From contig JAMXSV010000019.1 of NCBI GenBank assembly GCA_027559495.1, positions 310,001 through 374,000 on the forward strand: a stretch of DNA of 64,000 nt, given 5' to 3'. The notes under the pieces are model-generated. The model was not told the DNA's origin. It saw only the letters and a list, made by a program, of their open reading frames with translations, and did not search any database. A program made the position numbers and the translations under genes. Source of the DNA: Aurifilum marmelostoma (lineage: Eukaryota; Ascomycota; Sordariomycetes; Diaporthales; Cryphonectriaceae). Below are positions 44,831 to 56,918 of this stretch, in pieces; positions within the stretch are counted from its first letter, which is position 1; each line of letters starts with the position of its first letter.

Positions 44831-47800
44831 ACACTTTACTGGTCGGGCAGCGAGAGACAATGCTTTGAGGGTGATGCGTTGTTAGCCAGGACATATTTCT
44901 CATCTTTATATGCTGGATTGTTCAAACTTGACACTTTGTCAGAATGTGCTGAGAATACGGACTACTAACCTTTCGCTTGATATTCAAGTTTACCCCCATC
45001 TTTTTCTTCATCGTCGTCGTTGACGAAGGCGCCCTCATCTCGAGGTTGTAATGTGTGTAAACCAGAAGAGCGTCCGCCATCACCACCCACTCTAATATGG
45101 AGAAAGTCTGGTCGTATTCTCCGAATTCTTTTCCCTCCACGAGAGCGTCCATCTTGCGTCTTGCAGATCATCATGAAAACGTTTTTATGTGCTCCTGGGG
45201 CGGCCACAACAGTCAAAACATAAGAGATCCCTCTTGGTGCGAAGACGACTGATTCTGGGTGAACTCTGAGTTATACAGACACATTGCAAGGTGGACAAGA
45301 GAGGCTCAAATACGCCAACCTGAGCTAGGGATGAGAAGAAGAGAACACAAACTAGAGAGGGAGAATCAATGGTCGCGACGTTATGTGCTGCGGATGGCGC
45401 CGCTGCCGAAGACGAAGATGAATGGATTCATGGGTCCTAACCAGCATCTTGCAAATGGTTGGCGATCATTCCAGCGCCCTGGTCTCATCGTCGACTTTTA
45501 CGTCAAGAAGCACCGTAAACCCCCGTATAGTGCTTGACTCGTTATTTCTCCGCCCGTATCAAAAGTCGTGGCTGGCTGTCGAGGTGAAATGCAGCAGCGC
45601 TCTTATTAACGCTAATACGGACTATATGTTGTCGGTTCTGCGATAAGGAGACTTATATAGGATGCAGAATCCGCTGGCAGAAGCGTGATATGTTAATGAA
45701 TGACTTTGTGTGGTAAAATAATAACGGGTTACACCGTCAGATGTAGGGAATTCAGCCACCGTCTTGCTCTTTGCTTCTTTGTTTTTCCCTTTCCCTTGGC
45801 CCAAAAGAAAGACGGAGGGGGGGGAGCGCCGGGGACGATTCTGATTGCCACCCCGTCTTGAACGTGGTGATCTATTGATCTTCACAGGCACCCAGGATGT
45901 CAGATCGCCGAGCACGGTCATCTTTGGTTCGTCTGGACTTTGTCGTCCCTTGACCCCGGCTTTCGTCGTCTTCTTTCCCCCCCCAAAGCTTCTGATTGGA
46001 CTTGCGGTCTCTCTTGGGTGTCATCCCATATTATCAGACATCGGAAGCTAGCACTAGAAGAAGACGTTTCCGATCTTCATTAGCTTGACCCAAGATTTCA
46101 GCAATGGTCATGTCGCGGAAGGTCACGAAAGAAAAGATTCGGGCAGACTACAGGTATGAGGATGAAGCAAAAAATTGATCAAGTCCCCGGAGTAAAAGAG
46201 CCGGCGCAAAGTGCAGTCTCAAGGAGGAGACATGCACAGCAGTAAAAACGAGCCTTTCATCTCACAAGCGGCGATCACACACTTGCCAACAGCCCTGGGC
46301 TATACATTTCCAGGTATGGGCAGTATCATGCATCTATCCAATGACACTATCTGGACATCTCCTAGGACCAGCTGAGAGAGGCGCTAACTACCATGCCTCG
46401 AAGGGGTAATGGATAGAGGAGAGCAATAGGGTATGGTAGTGAGAACCAGTGCTCTTCAGAGACTGTGCTGAACTGATTTGCTAAATGTTGATTCTATTCT
46501 CATCGTAAATTTGATATTCTGGAATGTAAATGCCGCGCAGTACAATTGTTCATTGGCCTTCATTCGACTATATGTATACATTAAACATAAAACCCGTATC
46601 GAAAATCTGTCTGTAAAGCCCACCAACGTTTCCCTTATTATTCTCTAAATCATTCGCGCGAGAATGATCTCCTCAGACCATCATCTCATTCTCTGTCCAT
46701 CGAGAAAGCGGAACGTGGCAACGGGCACCGACGACAGAAGCTCCTCGACAACACCGCGCCCAACTCATGGGCACGATTGAGGAATTTCCACGCATAGAGT
46801 GTCACCATAGTGAAGGAAGCCACCAGAAGATGTGTCTGACCCACCCGCTAACGCCTAGTAAAACCACCTGTACCATAACATAGGAACGAACCACGTAGAG
46901 CTGGCGGCCCACCGAGACTCGTAGGCGCCAAACTTAATAAGGAAAATTGTAGCGAATCTTGATGCAGCAGAAACGAAACCGCCATGATATGGGATGAAGA
47001 AACGTCCTATCCAGATTGGTATTTGGAGAAGGAAGTAGCAGGGTCACGGTCACCATCACAAGTCCAAATGGTTGGCACTCTGTGTGATTGATGTGCCTTG
47101 ACTGCGGTGGACAGCCGACATATTATCGACATTTAACCCCAATATCAAATGAAAAGGGCAGCACACAAGGACATGCAGAATCCAGGCATGAGGAGAGGCG
47201 TGATGTGGGGCGACAAATGACTTGCATGAAATGCATGTGCTGATTCATGAAGGTCTGAGCGCGAGAGAAGGCTCAAGCAATGCCTACTCTGGCCCCTCTT
47301 TACAGATCCTGTATAGAGAGCCAAAAAGCCCCGGCCTGTAGCAGCATGTTTCGGGGACGGTTTCGTAACAAGGAAATCACTCTTTGGCTCGGCCTTTCAC
47401 TGGATGGGGAATGTTCATGCACTGCAATTCATTCACCATAGTCATCATTAGATTATAAAGGTGATTTATACCACAATTTGCTAATGGATTTGCTTGAATC
47501 CCAAGTTGTATGACATAATGGATTTTCAGTTCGTAATATCATAAAGAATTCTGTTGAAAAAAAAAAAAAATAATATAGTATCTCCTTCGGAGATCAACGA
47601 AGTTGCATAGGCTCGTCTTTCCTGTGTAGTGTCGACTCCCGAAAACGGCATAGTCCATATGACAATCACCGATCAAGTAACGCCGCAGGGCATCGGCGAT
47701 AGGCTTTCTGTATGGCGGCCTTAGGAATGTGGTGGCGACGATGGTTACTGAAAGATGCCAATGATACTAGTTCTGGATATGATGATTGAATATATAAAGT

Positions 47801-47965
47801 TGACGAACAACAATTGAAAGAAAGGCATTGAGATGATGTAGAAAGACACAGACCGATATTCCATATACACTTGTCACAAGAGAAACAACCCCCCTCACGA
47901 CTTTGATCTCATCAGCAAAAGACCCTCGACAAATCTCCTTCAATACTTCGACAGTCTTAATAAAA
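44831..47965. other. Long intergenic stretch; unresolved coding signs at its left end
   Basis: Between 44920 and 45540 the minus strand has protein-like fragments in more than one frame, for example FSILEWVVMADALLVYTHYN and GPMNPFIFVFGSGAI, with possible splice sites. They could be a small membrane-protein gene or upstream exons of the gene to the left. I could not build one model. From about 45650 to 47960 I see nothing coding. The right end (to 47965) is the promoter of the SDR gene. Confidence 0.35.
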
Positions 47966-48909
47966 ATGGCTACTCCAGTCTGGCTGATCACAGGAGCCTC
48001 AGCAGGCTTCGGGCTCATCCTGTGCCTCCGCGCCCTGAAAGCTGGGCACAGGGTCATCGGCACCGTCCGTAGCAGGACGCGCTCGAGCGATGCGGTCAAG
48101 TCCATCGAGGGAGCCGGCGGGGTGATTATTGAGATGGACCTGACGGAACCGCAGGCCAACATCGTGAAGAAGATGCAGGATGCCGAGGCCGTCTACGGGC
48201 GGATCGATTATCTGGTCAACAACGCCGGGTTCAGCCTCCTGGGCCCGCTTGCGCAATTCACGTAGGTTCTGATGGGGGTGTAGAAAGGGAAGCACAGCAA
48301 TATGAATCTTGAGAATGATGCTAAAGTGAAAATCGCCTTCTTAGAGAAAACGAGGTGCGACGTCAGTTCGAGACAAACGTGTACGGATGCATCTACACCA
48401 TCCAGGGCGTCCTCCCCGGTATGCGGTCCCGCGGAACCGGGACGATTGTCAACATCTCGAGCTCGGCGGGCCAGGACGGCCTGGCGACGTGCGGCATCTA
48501 CGGCGCCAGCAAGTTTGCGCTGGAAGGGCTCAGCGAGTCGCTGGCGCTAGAGGAGGCCGAGTTTGGCATCTCGGTCCTGATCGTCGAGCCTGGTCCCTTC
48601 CGCACAAAGTTCCTGGGCGCCTTTGTGGCCAACGAGAAGGGGGTCGGGCAGGACACGCCCAGCGGGCTGCTGACTCAGGCCATGGCCAACTGGAGCGCCT
48701 GGGACGGCAAGCAGGCCGGGGATCCGGAGAAGGGGGCCGAGGCCATCTTCCAGGTGGTGTCGGGCGAGGGACAGGCTGGGTCGCTGAGGGGCAAGATCCA
48801 ACGGCTGCCGCTTGGCAGGTCCTGTGTGGAACGGATGGAGGCGAAGCTGGACAAGATCAGGAGCGATGTGGAGGCATCGAGGGAAGTAGCCTACGGTGCG
48901 GATTTTTGA
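47966..48909 (+). CDS. Short-chain dehydrogenase/reductase (classical SDR)
   Basis: Two exons (47966-48261, 48345-48909) give 286 residues. Landmarks: cofactor loop ITGASAGFG (residues 8-16), basic residues after strand 2 (GTVRSRTRS) that suggest NADPH preference, YLVNNAGFSLLGP, VNISSSAGQDG with the catalytic Ser, YGASKFALEGLSESLA with catalytic Tyr and Lys (near 153 and 157), and VEPGPFRTKF. All catalytic residues are present. Sequence of this type is typical of fungal oxidoreductases annotated as 3-oxoacyl-ACP-reductase-like or retinol-dehydrogenase-like; the substrate is unknown. It stands alone, with over 1.5 kb of non-coding DNA on each side, so there is no evidence of cluster membership. 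Confidence 0.92.
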
Positions 48910-50540
48910 GCGAGTGTGGTGGGTCGACAATTGCAGAGAGTGTAGGAGCGAATGAATGGGTATTCGCGCGAAAAGGAATAAATGAACTGTAAATTTTCAC
49001 ATGGCCATTGAGATAAATGAAGTCGGAGAGGAAAGAAGAGAAGAAGAAAAAAAAAAAAGAGGGCGTGTGAGGTGTACAGACAGATCTGTCGGATTGCGGA
49101 ACCCAAACCCCAATTTTCCTCAATCGAATGTTTCCAGAACACATTCAGACTGACTTGTTGTCTCCCAAGTCCACTCATGTACCTGAAACACACAGGGCTC
49201 GGATCTTTGAGAGGTGCGAAACCGGGGCAACAGCAGCGAGAAGGATGTGTAACAAGTGGCTCACGTCCTTGTGCACAAGCCACATGCCATCGCACCGAGA
49301 CTCGTCACAGCCTACGTGGGCGCCTGTGAAAGGCCAACAAGGTTTTCGACGGAGATCCTACGGGTAGGAAAATCAGCACCATGACCCGTAGTAGATGCTT
49401 GTCAGCACTGGCATCAGTGCGTTGCTTTCGAGGACTCCCCAATCATCAGCCTGTGTTGCCGCAGAAATGATAATTATTCGACTGACGTGGACAAAAAATC
49501 TTGCCACGTCACATCCTCGAGACAACAAACTTTGAGACTTTTTGATTCTTTCTTGTCCTTTCTACTTGTTCGTCGGGAGAACAGCAGATCGACGATCGAA
49601 TTAAGTTGCTAGGATACAGAATTCTCAGCTCACCACCGGCCGGGATCTTTGGGGGTCTTGAGTGTTTGTTTTTCTCCTTTCCTTTCATTTTTGCAGCGCG
49701 TCGCGGTAATTAATTAATCAATGCGGGGGTGGGGTTTCATTCAATACTCTTTTGGCTCAAAGAGGAATGGAAAGTCCATTAAAAGGGGGGTTCGTTGGAA
49801 AAAGAAAAGATAATGAAGACGAGAGAAATATTCTCTAACCTCCATTACCCATTAAAAAAGAAGGAAGAAGAAGAAGAAAGAGACCAGAAGTGAACAGCAA
49901 AACACGACAGAGAGCCAGCCATGTGCCCAACAAAGTCGATAGGCTGAGGAGGAAACAGGTCTAAAACCCATAAAGCCAACACATCGATGCAACGATTGGC
50001 TGACGGGCGCAATCTAGAAGAGCGGGTCTCAGGCGCTAGGCGGAAAGCAGGGAAAAGTAAACAAACACTTGACCAAGTTGTCGCGATTTGTTATTCTCCA
50101 TCAAATCCACCCACCCCCCCCTGGCTGACAGATAATCCATCCCCCCCTCCCTCGTACTCCTCGGCAGGCTTTCTTTCTTCTCCTATCCTCTTCCACAACC
50201 CCCCCCCCCCCAAGGAGGGTCAAAATATTCATTTATTAATACGGAGTACTCCGTGAACTACCCCCCCCCCTTCTTCTCGAGTATTGTACATTACATAGTT
50301 CTTCTAAACCTGAAACCCTTCACTGCTCTCTCTCTCTCTCTCTCTTCTATTATCTAGCCTTGTTATTATTGTAAATATTCTATAACTCTTATTTAGAAGA
50401 TAGCCCAAATTCCATCCTCATCATCAATCAATTCGATTTCACATCATCCATCTCTATTCATTTTACCTGCACCCAATCAAAAAGCAAACCTTGCCCTTTT
50501 TTTCTTTTCTTTCTGCTGGTCTGCCTCCTCCCCGCCCATC
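48910..50540. other. Intergenic stretch and probable long leader of the next gene
   Basis: No gene supported in about 1.6 kb. The right part (about 50100-50540) is very C- and T-rich, with C-runs and a (CT)n microsatellite at 50327-50345, consistent with a long pyrimidine-rich 5' leader of the coiled-coil gene. Purine-rich (GAA)n stretches lie around 49860-49890. Confidence 0.45.
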
Positions 50541-52469
50541 ATGCTGGCACAAGAGGATCACCTCCCCCTCGCCCTGCGGCGGCCTCGGCGGAGCGGTGTG
50601 AGCAGAAGCAGAAGCAGAAGCAGAAGCAGCTGCCGACAACGACCCACTGAGACCCATCGCCCGCCCCAGACGCCCAGCCGCGAGAACAAGCAGAAGCGAG
50701 TGCGCTTCTCGGACCCGGGCCCAGCCGGAGATGCCGTGGCCGAGAGTGACTCGATCACATACTCACCATCAACACCTTCATCATTATCGACGGGCTTGAC
50801 TCCTTTTATGCGCCGTACCAAGCTCGGGAACAGCAGCAGCAGCAGTGGCAGCAGCAGAATATGTTCTCTTTCTTCTGAGAATGGGCGCAAGAGACGTCGT
50901 CATTCAGGGCCTGATACCGATACTCTGGTGGACCATTGTCATAATGATGACAAAGATGACCACAAGACCCCCACGCCCGACCGCGAGGCCGGGTACGGCA
51001 GCCAGATGGTGACATTCCTACCCATGCGGCAAGTGCTCGACGGCCGCGTCAAGAGGAGGATCAGGCGCAACGGCCTGAGCGAAGAGATGAACGTCATCAG
51101 TGCCGAGAAGAGACGCAAGGTACTGCAAGACAAGGCAGAGATGGACTCACTCCGAGCCGCAGTGGCCGCAAGGGACACTGAGATCCGACGCTTGTCTGGG
51201 ATGACAGTGGTTGCTACTTCCACCGCCGAGGAAGAAGCCGGCAGCGCCAAGATCAGCATGGACGACCCGAAGAAGAGGCAGGTCGAGCAGCTACGGCGCG
51301 TTGCCGCCCTCAACAGCCCAGCGCTGTCGAGCAGTGATCTCAGCGACAGCACACAGGTGGACTGGAGGGGTGGCAACGACGACGACGACAACTGCCTCGA
51401 GATGAACGTCGACTTCGAGGACGACGGCGACCACTTCTTTGACGAGAGCACCATGGCCGAGCTGGCCTGCAGCACACCCACGCGACCTCGGCGCGCAGAC
51501 TTCAGGAACTCGTTTCCCACGCCGCCGTCGACCAGCCCCGTCATGCCCCTGCGTAACATCACGCCGCCCATGCGCCAGCTCTTCACCCCTCCGACCTCCC
51601 ATGCGGCCGTGCAGATGCAGCTGCCCAGCGAGAACGAGAGCTCTGATGCTGACGCTGACGCCGATGCTGAGGCCGGGGCAGCTGCGCGGGAAGAGGAGCT
51701 CGCGTCGCTGCAGCTTGAAGTCGACAAGCTCAAGGCCACCCTCGAGGCATACGAGGCCATGACCCACCGCCTGTCCGACAAGCTGGCCCCCTTCACCCCC
51801 GACGGCGGCTCCGCAGCCGAAGCCATCCTGGGCTCGCGCTCGCCGGCCGTCAAGGTCGAGGCCCAGCTGAACCAGCTCCTCCGCGCGTTCCAGGACCGCA
51901 GGGTCGCGCTGGCCAAGATAAACATGTCGCTCGACAGCCTCGGCATCCGGGGCAGCGATGCGCCCGAGACCATGCTGTCTCTCGCCACGGCGTTCCGGTC
52001 GGCGCGGCTGGAGCTCGAGTACCTCGACCCGGGCGAGAGCACGCTGCCCCTGTCGGCGTCCGGCGCTGCCGTGCTGGACCTGCTGCTGGCCAGGCTGCGC
52101 GAGCTGGCCAGGGAGAGGCTGGAGCACGCGGACACCATCGACGAGTACCAGGAGGTGGAGGTGTCGCTCCGCAGGCAGCTCACAGCGCGGGCGGAGGCCA
52201 TGGACGACATGCGGCAGGAGATCACCACGCTGAGGGGCAAGGTCAAGCTGAGGAACGTGCGGATCCAGGAGCTCGAGGCCGGCATGGACAGGCTGCGGGG
52301 GTCGGTGAAGTCGTACACGCGCGACATCGCAGAGCTGGAGGCGCTGGCGCAGAGGCTGGAGGGGGACTTGGACGCTGCCGTCAAGAATCTGCGGGAGGCC
52401 GAGGAGCTTCGCGGGGCGGAAGAGGAGGAGGACGAGGAGGAGGGTGGCCGGGTTGGGACGGAGGAATAA
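50541..52469 (+). CDS. Conserved fungal coiled-coil protein with RS-repeat head
   Basis: Single exon, 642 residues. Residues about 18-30 form Ser-Arg dipeptide repeats (SRSRSRSRS). A basic KRVRFSD motif and Ser/Thr/Pro-rich disordered regions follow, then two acidic patches (around NDDDDN and DADADADAE). From about residue 390 to the end there are long heptad-rich helices (LASLQLEVDKLKATLEAYEAM; RRQLTARAEAMDDMRQEI), ending in a poly-acidic tail. The conserved middle part (AEAILGSRSP, LLRAFQDRRVALAKINMSLDSLGI) marks a fungal family without known function, possibly a structural or nuclear scaffold. Strong G/C preference at third positions leaves two long antisense frames open; these are shadows. 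It is convergent with the bZIP gene. Confidence 0.85.
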   Translation: MLAQEDHLPLALRRPRRSGVSRSRSRSRSSCRQRPTETHRPPQTPSRENKQKRVRFSDPGPAGDAVAESDSITYSPSTPSSLSTGLTPFMRRTKLGNSSSSSGSSRICSLSSENGRKRRRHSGPDTDTLVDHCHNDDKDDHKTPTPDREAGYGSQMVTFLPMRQVLDGRVKRRIRRNGLSEEMNVISAEKRRKVLQDKAEMDSLRAAVAARDTEIRRLSGMTVVATSTAEEEAGSAKISMDDPKKRQVEQLRRVAALNSPALSSSDLSDSTQVDWRGGNDDDDNCLEMNVDFEDDGDHFFDESTMAELACSTPTRPRRADFRNSFPTPPSTSPVMPLRNITPPMRQLFTPPTSHAAVQMQLPSENESSDADADADAEAGAAAREEELASLQLEVDKLKATLEAYEAMTHRLSDKLAPFTPDGGSAAEAILGSRSPAVKVEAQLNQLLRAFQDRRVALAKINMSLDSLGIRGSDAPETMLSLATAFRSARLELEYLDPGESTLPLSASGAAVLDLLLARLRELARERLEHADTIDEYQEVEVSLRRQLTARAEAMDDMRQEITTLRGKVKLRNVRIQELEAGMDRLRGSVKSYTRDIAELEALAQRLEGDLDAAVKNLREAEELRGAEEEEDEEEGGRVGTEE

Positions 52470-52913
52470 GAAGGTTGATTTTCGGGCCAAGCTACAAAAG
52501 CAAAAAGGGAGACAGGACTTTGTGTAATCATTTGCAGGAACCAGGACTGCAGGAGTTATCATGATTGAATTACAATAGACGAGCATGTTTTGGGCGAATA
52601 GGAAGACAGAACTTTAGTGTGCATGGAGACAGATTCATCTCGACTCGTTTCTGTTGAGCGATATCTGCTTTTATTGGAACATTTTCATACAAGATCTTTC
52701 TGAATGAAACATGATATGTGAAGCTTTTTCCGACCGGCCTGACTTTTCATGAGATCCAGCACTGCAAGTCATGCTTACAGAAATGACAACTGCTGGAATT
52801 GGGTAGAGGAATGAAGAGGAGCAATAATTGAAGGTTGGCTGTAAAGAGATCCTGTAAAGTCTCCTTCACTTTTGTAATAGCAAGTCAATATCTTCTGTAA
52901 TTACCTGCAGTAC
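52470..52913. other. Shared 3' flank of convergent coiled-coil and bZIP genes
   Basis: A 444-base non-coding spacer where two genes end facing each other; AT-rich 3' untranslated sequence. Nothing else is seen. Confidence 0.5.
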
Positions 52914-54199
52914 TCAGAAAGACGGAAACCCAACTAGGTTTCCTTGCAAAGTGTCAAAGGCCAGCCGCATAAAGATATCGTGATCGATGACGGCGCCGAA
53001 TCTAAACAACACTCATTATTAGAGACAACTACAATAAAGAAACCCCTCGAGAATAACTCACCCATGACATTTGATCGTATCCCTCAACAGCTGCGCCAGG
53101 TTGTGGAGGCGCTGCACCTCCAACGAACCAAATTGCTGCTGAGAGCGCAGATAGTCCCAGGCCTGCACGGGCGTGACCTCTCGGTCGGAGGCACAGACCG
53201 CCCTGGACAGGCTCAGAAGGTTGTTGAGGATTGCGGACGGGAGTGCGAGGTAGTCTAGGCGTTCTGCTGGTACCGGCGACGTGACGCAGGCTGGTGATGA
53301 TATGGCGCAGACTTGGGAGGAGACGGTGAGCGCGTGGCCTGAGGGATCATCTGGTTTGTCCGGGTTGCCGTGAAGATGGCCGAGGCAGGGTCTCTCAAGT
53401 CTGAAAGATTTATTGGGTTAATATCTCTTAAAAAAAAAAATCATATATCAAGAAATAAGAGGAGCGAGGATACTCACGTCAACACAAATTGCATGCCCAA
53501 GCCTACATCATCAACATCTGCAACATAGACATCCTTGACTTGCTGAGGTGGGCTCAGGCCCGAGTCGATGGTAGTAGTGTCGGAGAAGACACTCGGCGAG
53601 GAAGCAAGAGGCTTATTAGCATTGGTATCATGAGGCAAGCCGGTCCGCCTGTTCCGGGGCGAAGAAGCAGAGATTGCCACTGGCAGGTCAGATGGGACGG
53701 CCCCGCCCTGCTGGCGCAGCGATCCCACCAGGCTCTGGACGGTGGCTTGAAGCCGCTCATTTTCCCTCAGCAGCTCCGTCTCGCGGCTTCGGCTCTCTGC
53801 CACCGCTTTCTCCAGGTCTTTGACGTATTTTTCCTTGCGTTCACGGTAGGTCCTGTGGCAGTCAGCATGACTTCATGTTGCAATCTGAAGAAGGTGTGTC
53901 CTTGTATCATTTCAAAAAACGTAATCAGACCGGGAGATTCGGGACATGTGATGACATCTCACTTACTGCTGTGCCTGTCTGAGCTGCTTGCGGCGCTTCT
54001 GTACACGGTCCTCTTTGGGAGCTGAAAGTGCCAAAAGAATGAGGCAACAATGTCAGAACCTTTTGCAGAACTTCGACTAGCCTTGTCACGACAAGTGTTG
54101 CAGGGATGACACCGAGAAAGAGGGGGAAAGACGGAGGAGCCCTGGGAGGAGGCCACACGCACCACCAGGGTTGAAAATCCGAAAGATTGGATTGGGCAT
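52914..54199 (-). CDS. bZIP transcription factor
   Basis: Five exons (54199-54163, 54021-53967, 53852-53478, 53400-53062, 53001-52914) give 297 residues. The basic region, rebuilt across two introns, reads KRRKQLRQAQQTYRERKEKY. It leads directly into a leucine-zipper-like helix (VKDLEKAVAESRSRETELL... ENERLQATVQSLVGSL), which is enough to call a DNA-binding dimer acting in the nucleus. The linker is Ser/Pro-rich. The C-terminal part (AERLDYLALPSAILNNLLSL, QAWDYLRSQQQFGSLEVQRL, LLRDTIKCHG) is conserved in a group of small fungal bZIPs with the AQxxYR signature. The first exon is only 37 bases (MPNPIFRIFNPG), chosen because it joins in phase through a GTGCGT donor; this start is the least certain point. 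Target genes are unknown. Confidence 0.85.
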
Positions 54200-55384
54200 C
54201 TCGAAGGATCCGGCAGGTTACAGGTGAACAGCTGGCTCGGAACTTGCTCGCCTCACAACAATGACACAAAACACCGCCTGCGGGGACAATGAATATCTGG
54301 GAAGGATGACGCCTTTGGAGATAACGGATCGCGTTGTGTGATGTGCGTCGCAGCAGCGGATGGGTGGAAAAAGATGATACAGCGGCAAAGAGCACTCGCA
54401 GAGGAGGGGCACAGAAAGGGAGTAGGAGGATCGACGTTCGGGTCACGGTTAGCACGGGTCTCTTCTGGCGTATGTCTTTCACAATGGGGCTGAGCCGGCA
54501 ACGCCACAGCTGACGTGAGATGCGTTTTGAGTCCAATAAGAAGCTGGCGCCCGCCAACGGCTAGTATAATCGTAAAGTACTCGAGGGAAGAAGGCCTTTC
54601 CAAGGGACACACGGACGTGGAGCGGAACAAACGGACAGAAAGTACAAGAGGTGACATCAAAGGTTTGAAGACAAGGGCGGTGTCCTCGAGACGGGCTCTC
54701 CACCAACGAGCTTGAAATTGGCGCAAGATTGTCGCACCTATAAGAAAGAAAGATACCAGGCCGAAAAAAAGGGGGCGAGGACTCAAGGATGTGTGGCGTT
54801 GAAACTCTTCCCAGAAAGGAAATACTGATTAGTAGAACAGAGAGAAAAAAAAGGCCCCCATCAGCGTACCCCACACGCAACGTCGTTGCATTCATGTGGC
54901 AGCACAGGGTATGCCTGACGTGTCAGGATATTAAGACATGTATCCAATCAGATGCGGCAGTGTCTGTATTCCCGTTGGCGTCCTCGAAATTGCAAGTCAT
55001 CAGTTTTATACCCAAAATGGAAATTCTGATCATATCAACAGACAAAAGTCAGCCATAGGTAGTTATGAACGAATGGTGCAGCGATGATCTCCGACAAGAT
55101 TGCAACAAATGAAATGTCGACCCGAGCATCTGGAGAATGGCAATACATTACCAAAGACATTTGTGTTACAAAACGATGGGATATAATAAATAGGTCTTTG
55201 GCTCCCAAGATGTGAAAATGTCTTTTGGCCCGGAATCCAGAGTCCGGCATTGAATCATCCAACAGACTATCAGATCAAATACCAGGGGAAAAAAGAGGTC
55301 GACATCTCGGAGACCAGCACTTGTGTTTCAAATTCATAGATCTGGGCCTAATCATCCCATTCTTGCTCCGCCTACCGCGTCATC
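54200..55384. promoter_or_regulatory. Divergent promoter region of bZIP and beta-propeller genes
   Basis: About 1.2 kb between genes read outward. Several open frames occur on the minus strand up to 177 codons, but they overlap each other and show no domain. I regard the region as leaders and promoters only. Confidence 0.4.
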
Positions 55385-56738
55385 ATGTACACACTCCCCA
55401 CCATTGCAGCCCTCCTGGGCTTCCTCCTGCTCCCAGCCTCTGCAGCACCCTCCACCAGATCCTGCGGGAGTGGTAAGGAAGGCCACACAGGCGGCAGCGG
55501 TGCTGCAGCCAAGGCCATCTACATACTGGGCAACGAGGCTAGCAATGCAGTCATTGCTGTGCCTGTCGGAGCTGATGGTCTCCTGAACACGGCAGCCGGA
55601 ACGTCCACGCTGACGGGTGGCGCGGGAGCCAGCGGCATCAACGGCGCGACCAACGAGTCGGCTGGACCGGATGCCCTCTTCAGCCAGTCTGCGCTGGCAG
55701 TGTCTGGAAATGTACGTTAGAGCTCACATTCTCATTCCTCAACTGATGCAAGAGGACGAACCAATAAAATCAGGGCCAGGGCAGAGCGTCAGTCACTAAC
55801 ACTTTACACGTAGACCCTCTTCGCCGTCAACCCAGGCTCTAACTCGCTCTCCATGTTCACCATCGACCCCCAAGACGCCACCAAACTCACCCTCCTAGGC
55901 CAGCCCGTGTCCCTTCCCGGCGAGTTCCCCAACACCGTCGCCGTATCCGCCAAGAACAAGCTCGCCTGCGTAGGTCTGACAGGCGCCACGGCAGGCGTCT
56001 CCTGCGTGTCCTTCGACGCGTCATCCGGCTGCGGCGAGGCAGACGACCTGCGCCCCTTCGACCTGGGCCAAACCACGCCGCCCGTGGGGCCGCCCAACAC
56101 CGTGTCGCAGGTCTTCTTCTCACGGGACGAGAGCACGCTGTTCGCGACGGTCAAGGGCGACCCGACGGTGAACAACACGGGATTCCTCGCCTCGTATGCC
56201 GTGACCGCCAGTGGCCACAACAAGCACGAGCCTGCCTCCGTCGCCACGACGGCCCAGCAGAGCTCCCCCGCCAGGCACGGCAGTGCTGTTCGGAGCCGCC
56301 ACCATCCCAGGCTCGACGAACAACCTCTTCATCACAGACGCATCCTTTGGCGCAGCAGTCGTCGGGGTCCAGACCGCAGGCCAGGGCGCCCGGGTGGTGG
56401 CCGAGGCCAACATCACAGGCCAGCACGCGACCTGCTGGGCGGCCATCAGCCCCGCGACGGGGACGGCATTCGTGACGGACGCGGGGATCAACAGGCTCGT
56501 GGAGGTGTCGACGGGTAACGCGACGATCCTGGGGGAGGTTGACCTGAGTGCGAACGGAGACCCTGGCCTGATCGATATCGGGGCTGCTGGGCATTTCTTG
56601 TATGCGCTCAGCCCCGGAAACGGGACCACGGATGCCGCTGTGACGGTGGTGAGCACCAAGACGATGGGACAGGCGCAGCATGCTGATCTGAGCGGTCTGG
56701 GTGGCAGCCTGGCCGCTCAGGGGCTTGCCATTTTTTAA
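55385..56738 (+). CDS. Secreted beta-propeller protein (3-carboxymuconate cyclase-like), apparent frameshift
   Basis: Two exons (55385-55711, 55814-56738) give about 416 residues if one base is skipped. A signal peptide (MYTLPTIAALLGFLLLPASA) precedes a seven-bladed lactonase/carboxymuconate-cyclase-like propeller. Landmarks: AIYILGNEASNAVIAVPV, LFAVNPGSNSLSMFTID, PNTVAVSAKNKLACVG, GTAVLFGAATIPG, FITDASFGAAVVGV, HATCWAAISPATGTAFVTDAG, LSANGDPGLIDI, FLYALSPGNGTTDAAVTV. The frame changes between YAVTASGHNKHEP and GTAVLFGAA, at a run of five C (56265-56269); four C would join the halves. Related fungal proteins are abundant secreted or allergen-like proteins of unknown reaction; no catalytic call is made. 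It is convergent with the phosphatase-like gene (180 bases apart). Confidence 0.8.
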
Positions 56739-56918
56739 GTGATAAAAAGGGGAATCGGCAGAGGACCAAATGATTGGATCGGAGAATGAAAAAACTGAGT
56801 ATATCATGTCTCGCATTAATTATCATTATTTACTCTTCTATTCAAAAGTTCTAGTGGTGGAGATGACTACGAATCTTTCTCATGAACTTGAAAGATTAAT
56901 TATTTCCTTGCCCGCCTT

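Noticed and set aside
50939..52586. Two antisense frames of 530 and 431 codons opposite the coiled-coil gene
   Set aside because: They mirror the strong G/C third-position bias of the sense gene, overlap each other, and show only low-complexity Ser- or Arg/Leu-rich translations.
55853..56518. Separate gene from the first frame of the propeller running on to 56518
   Set aside because: After the C-run this frame becomes Arg/His-rich and loses family similarity, while the conserved blades resume in the other frame.
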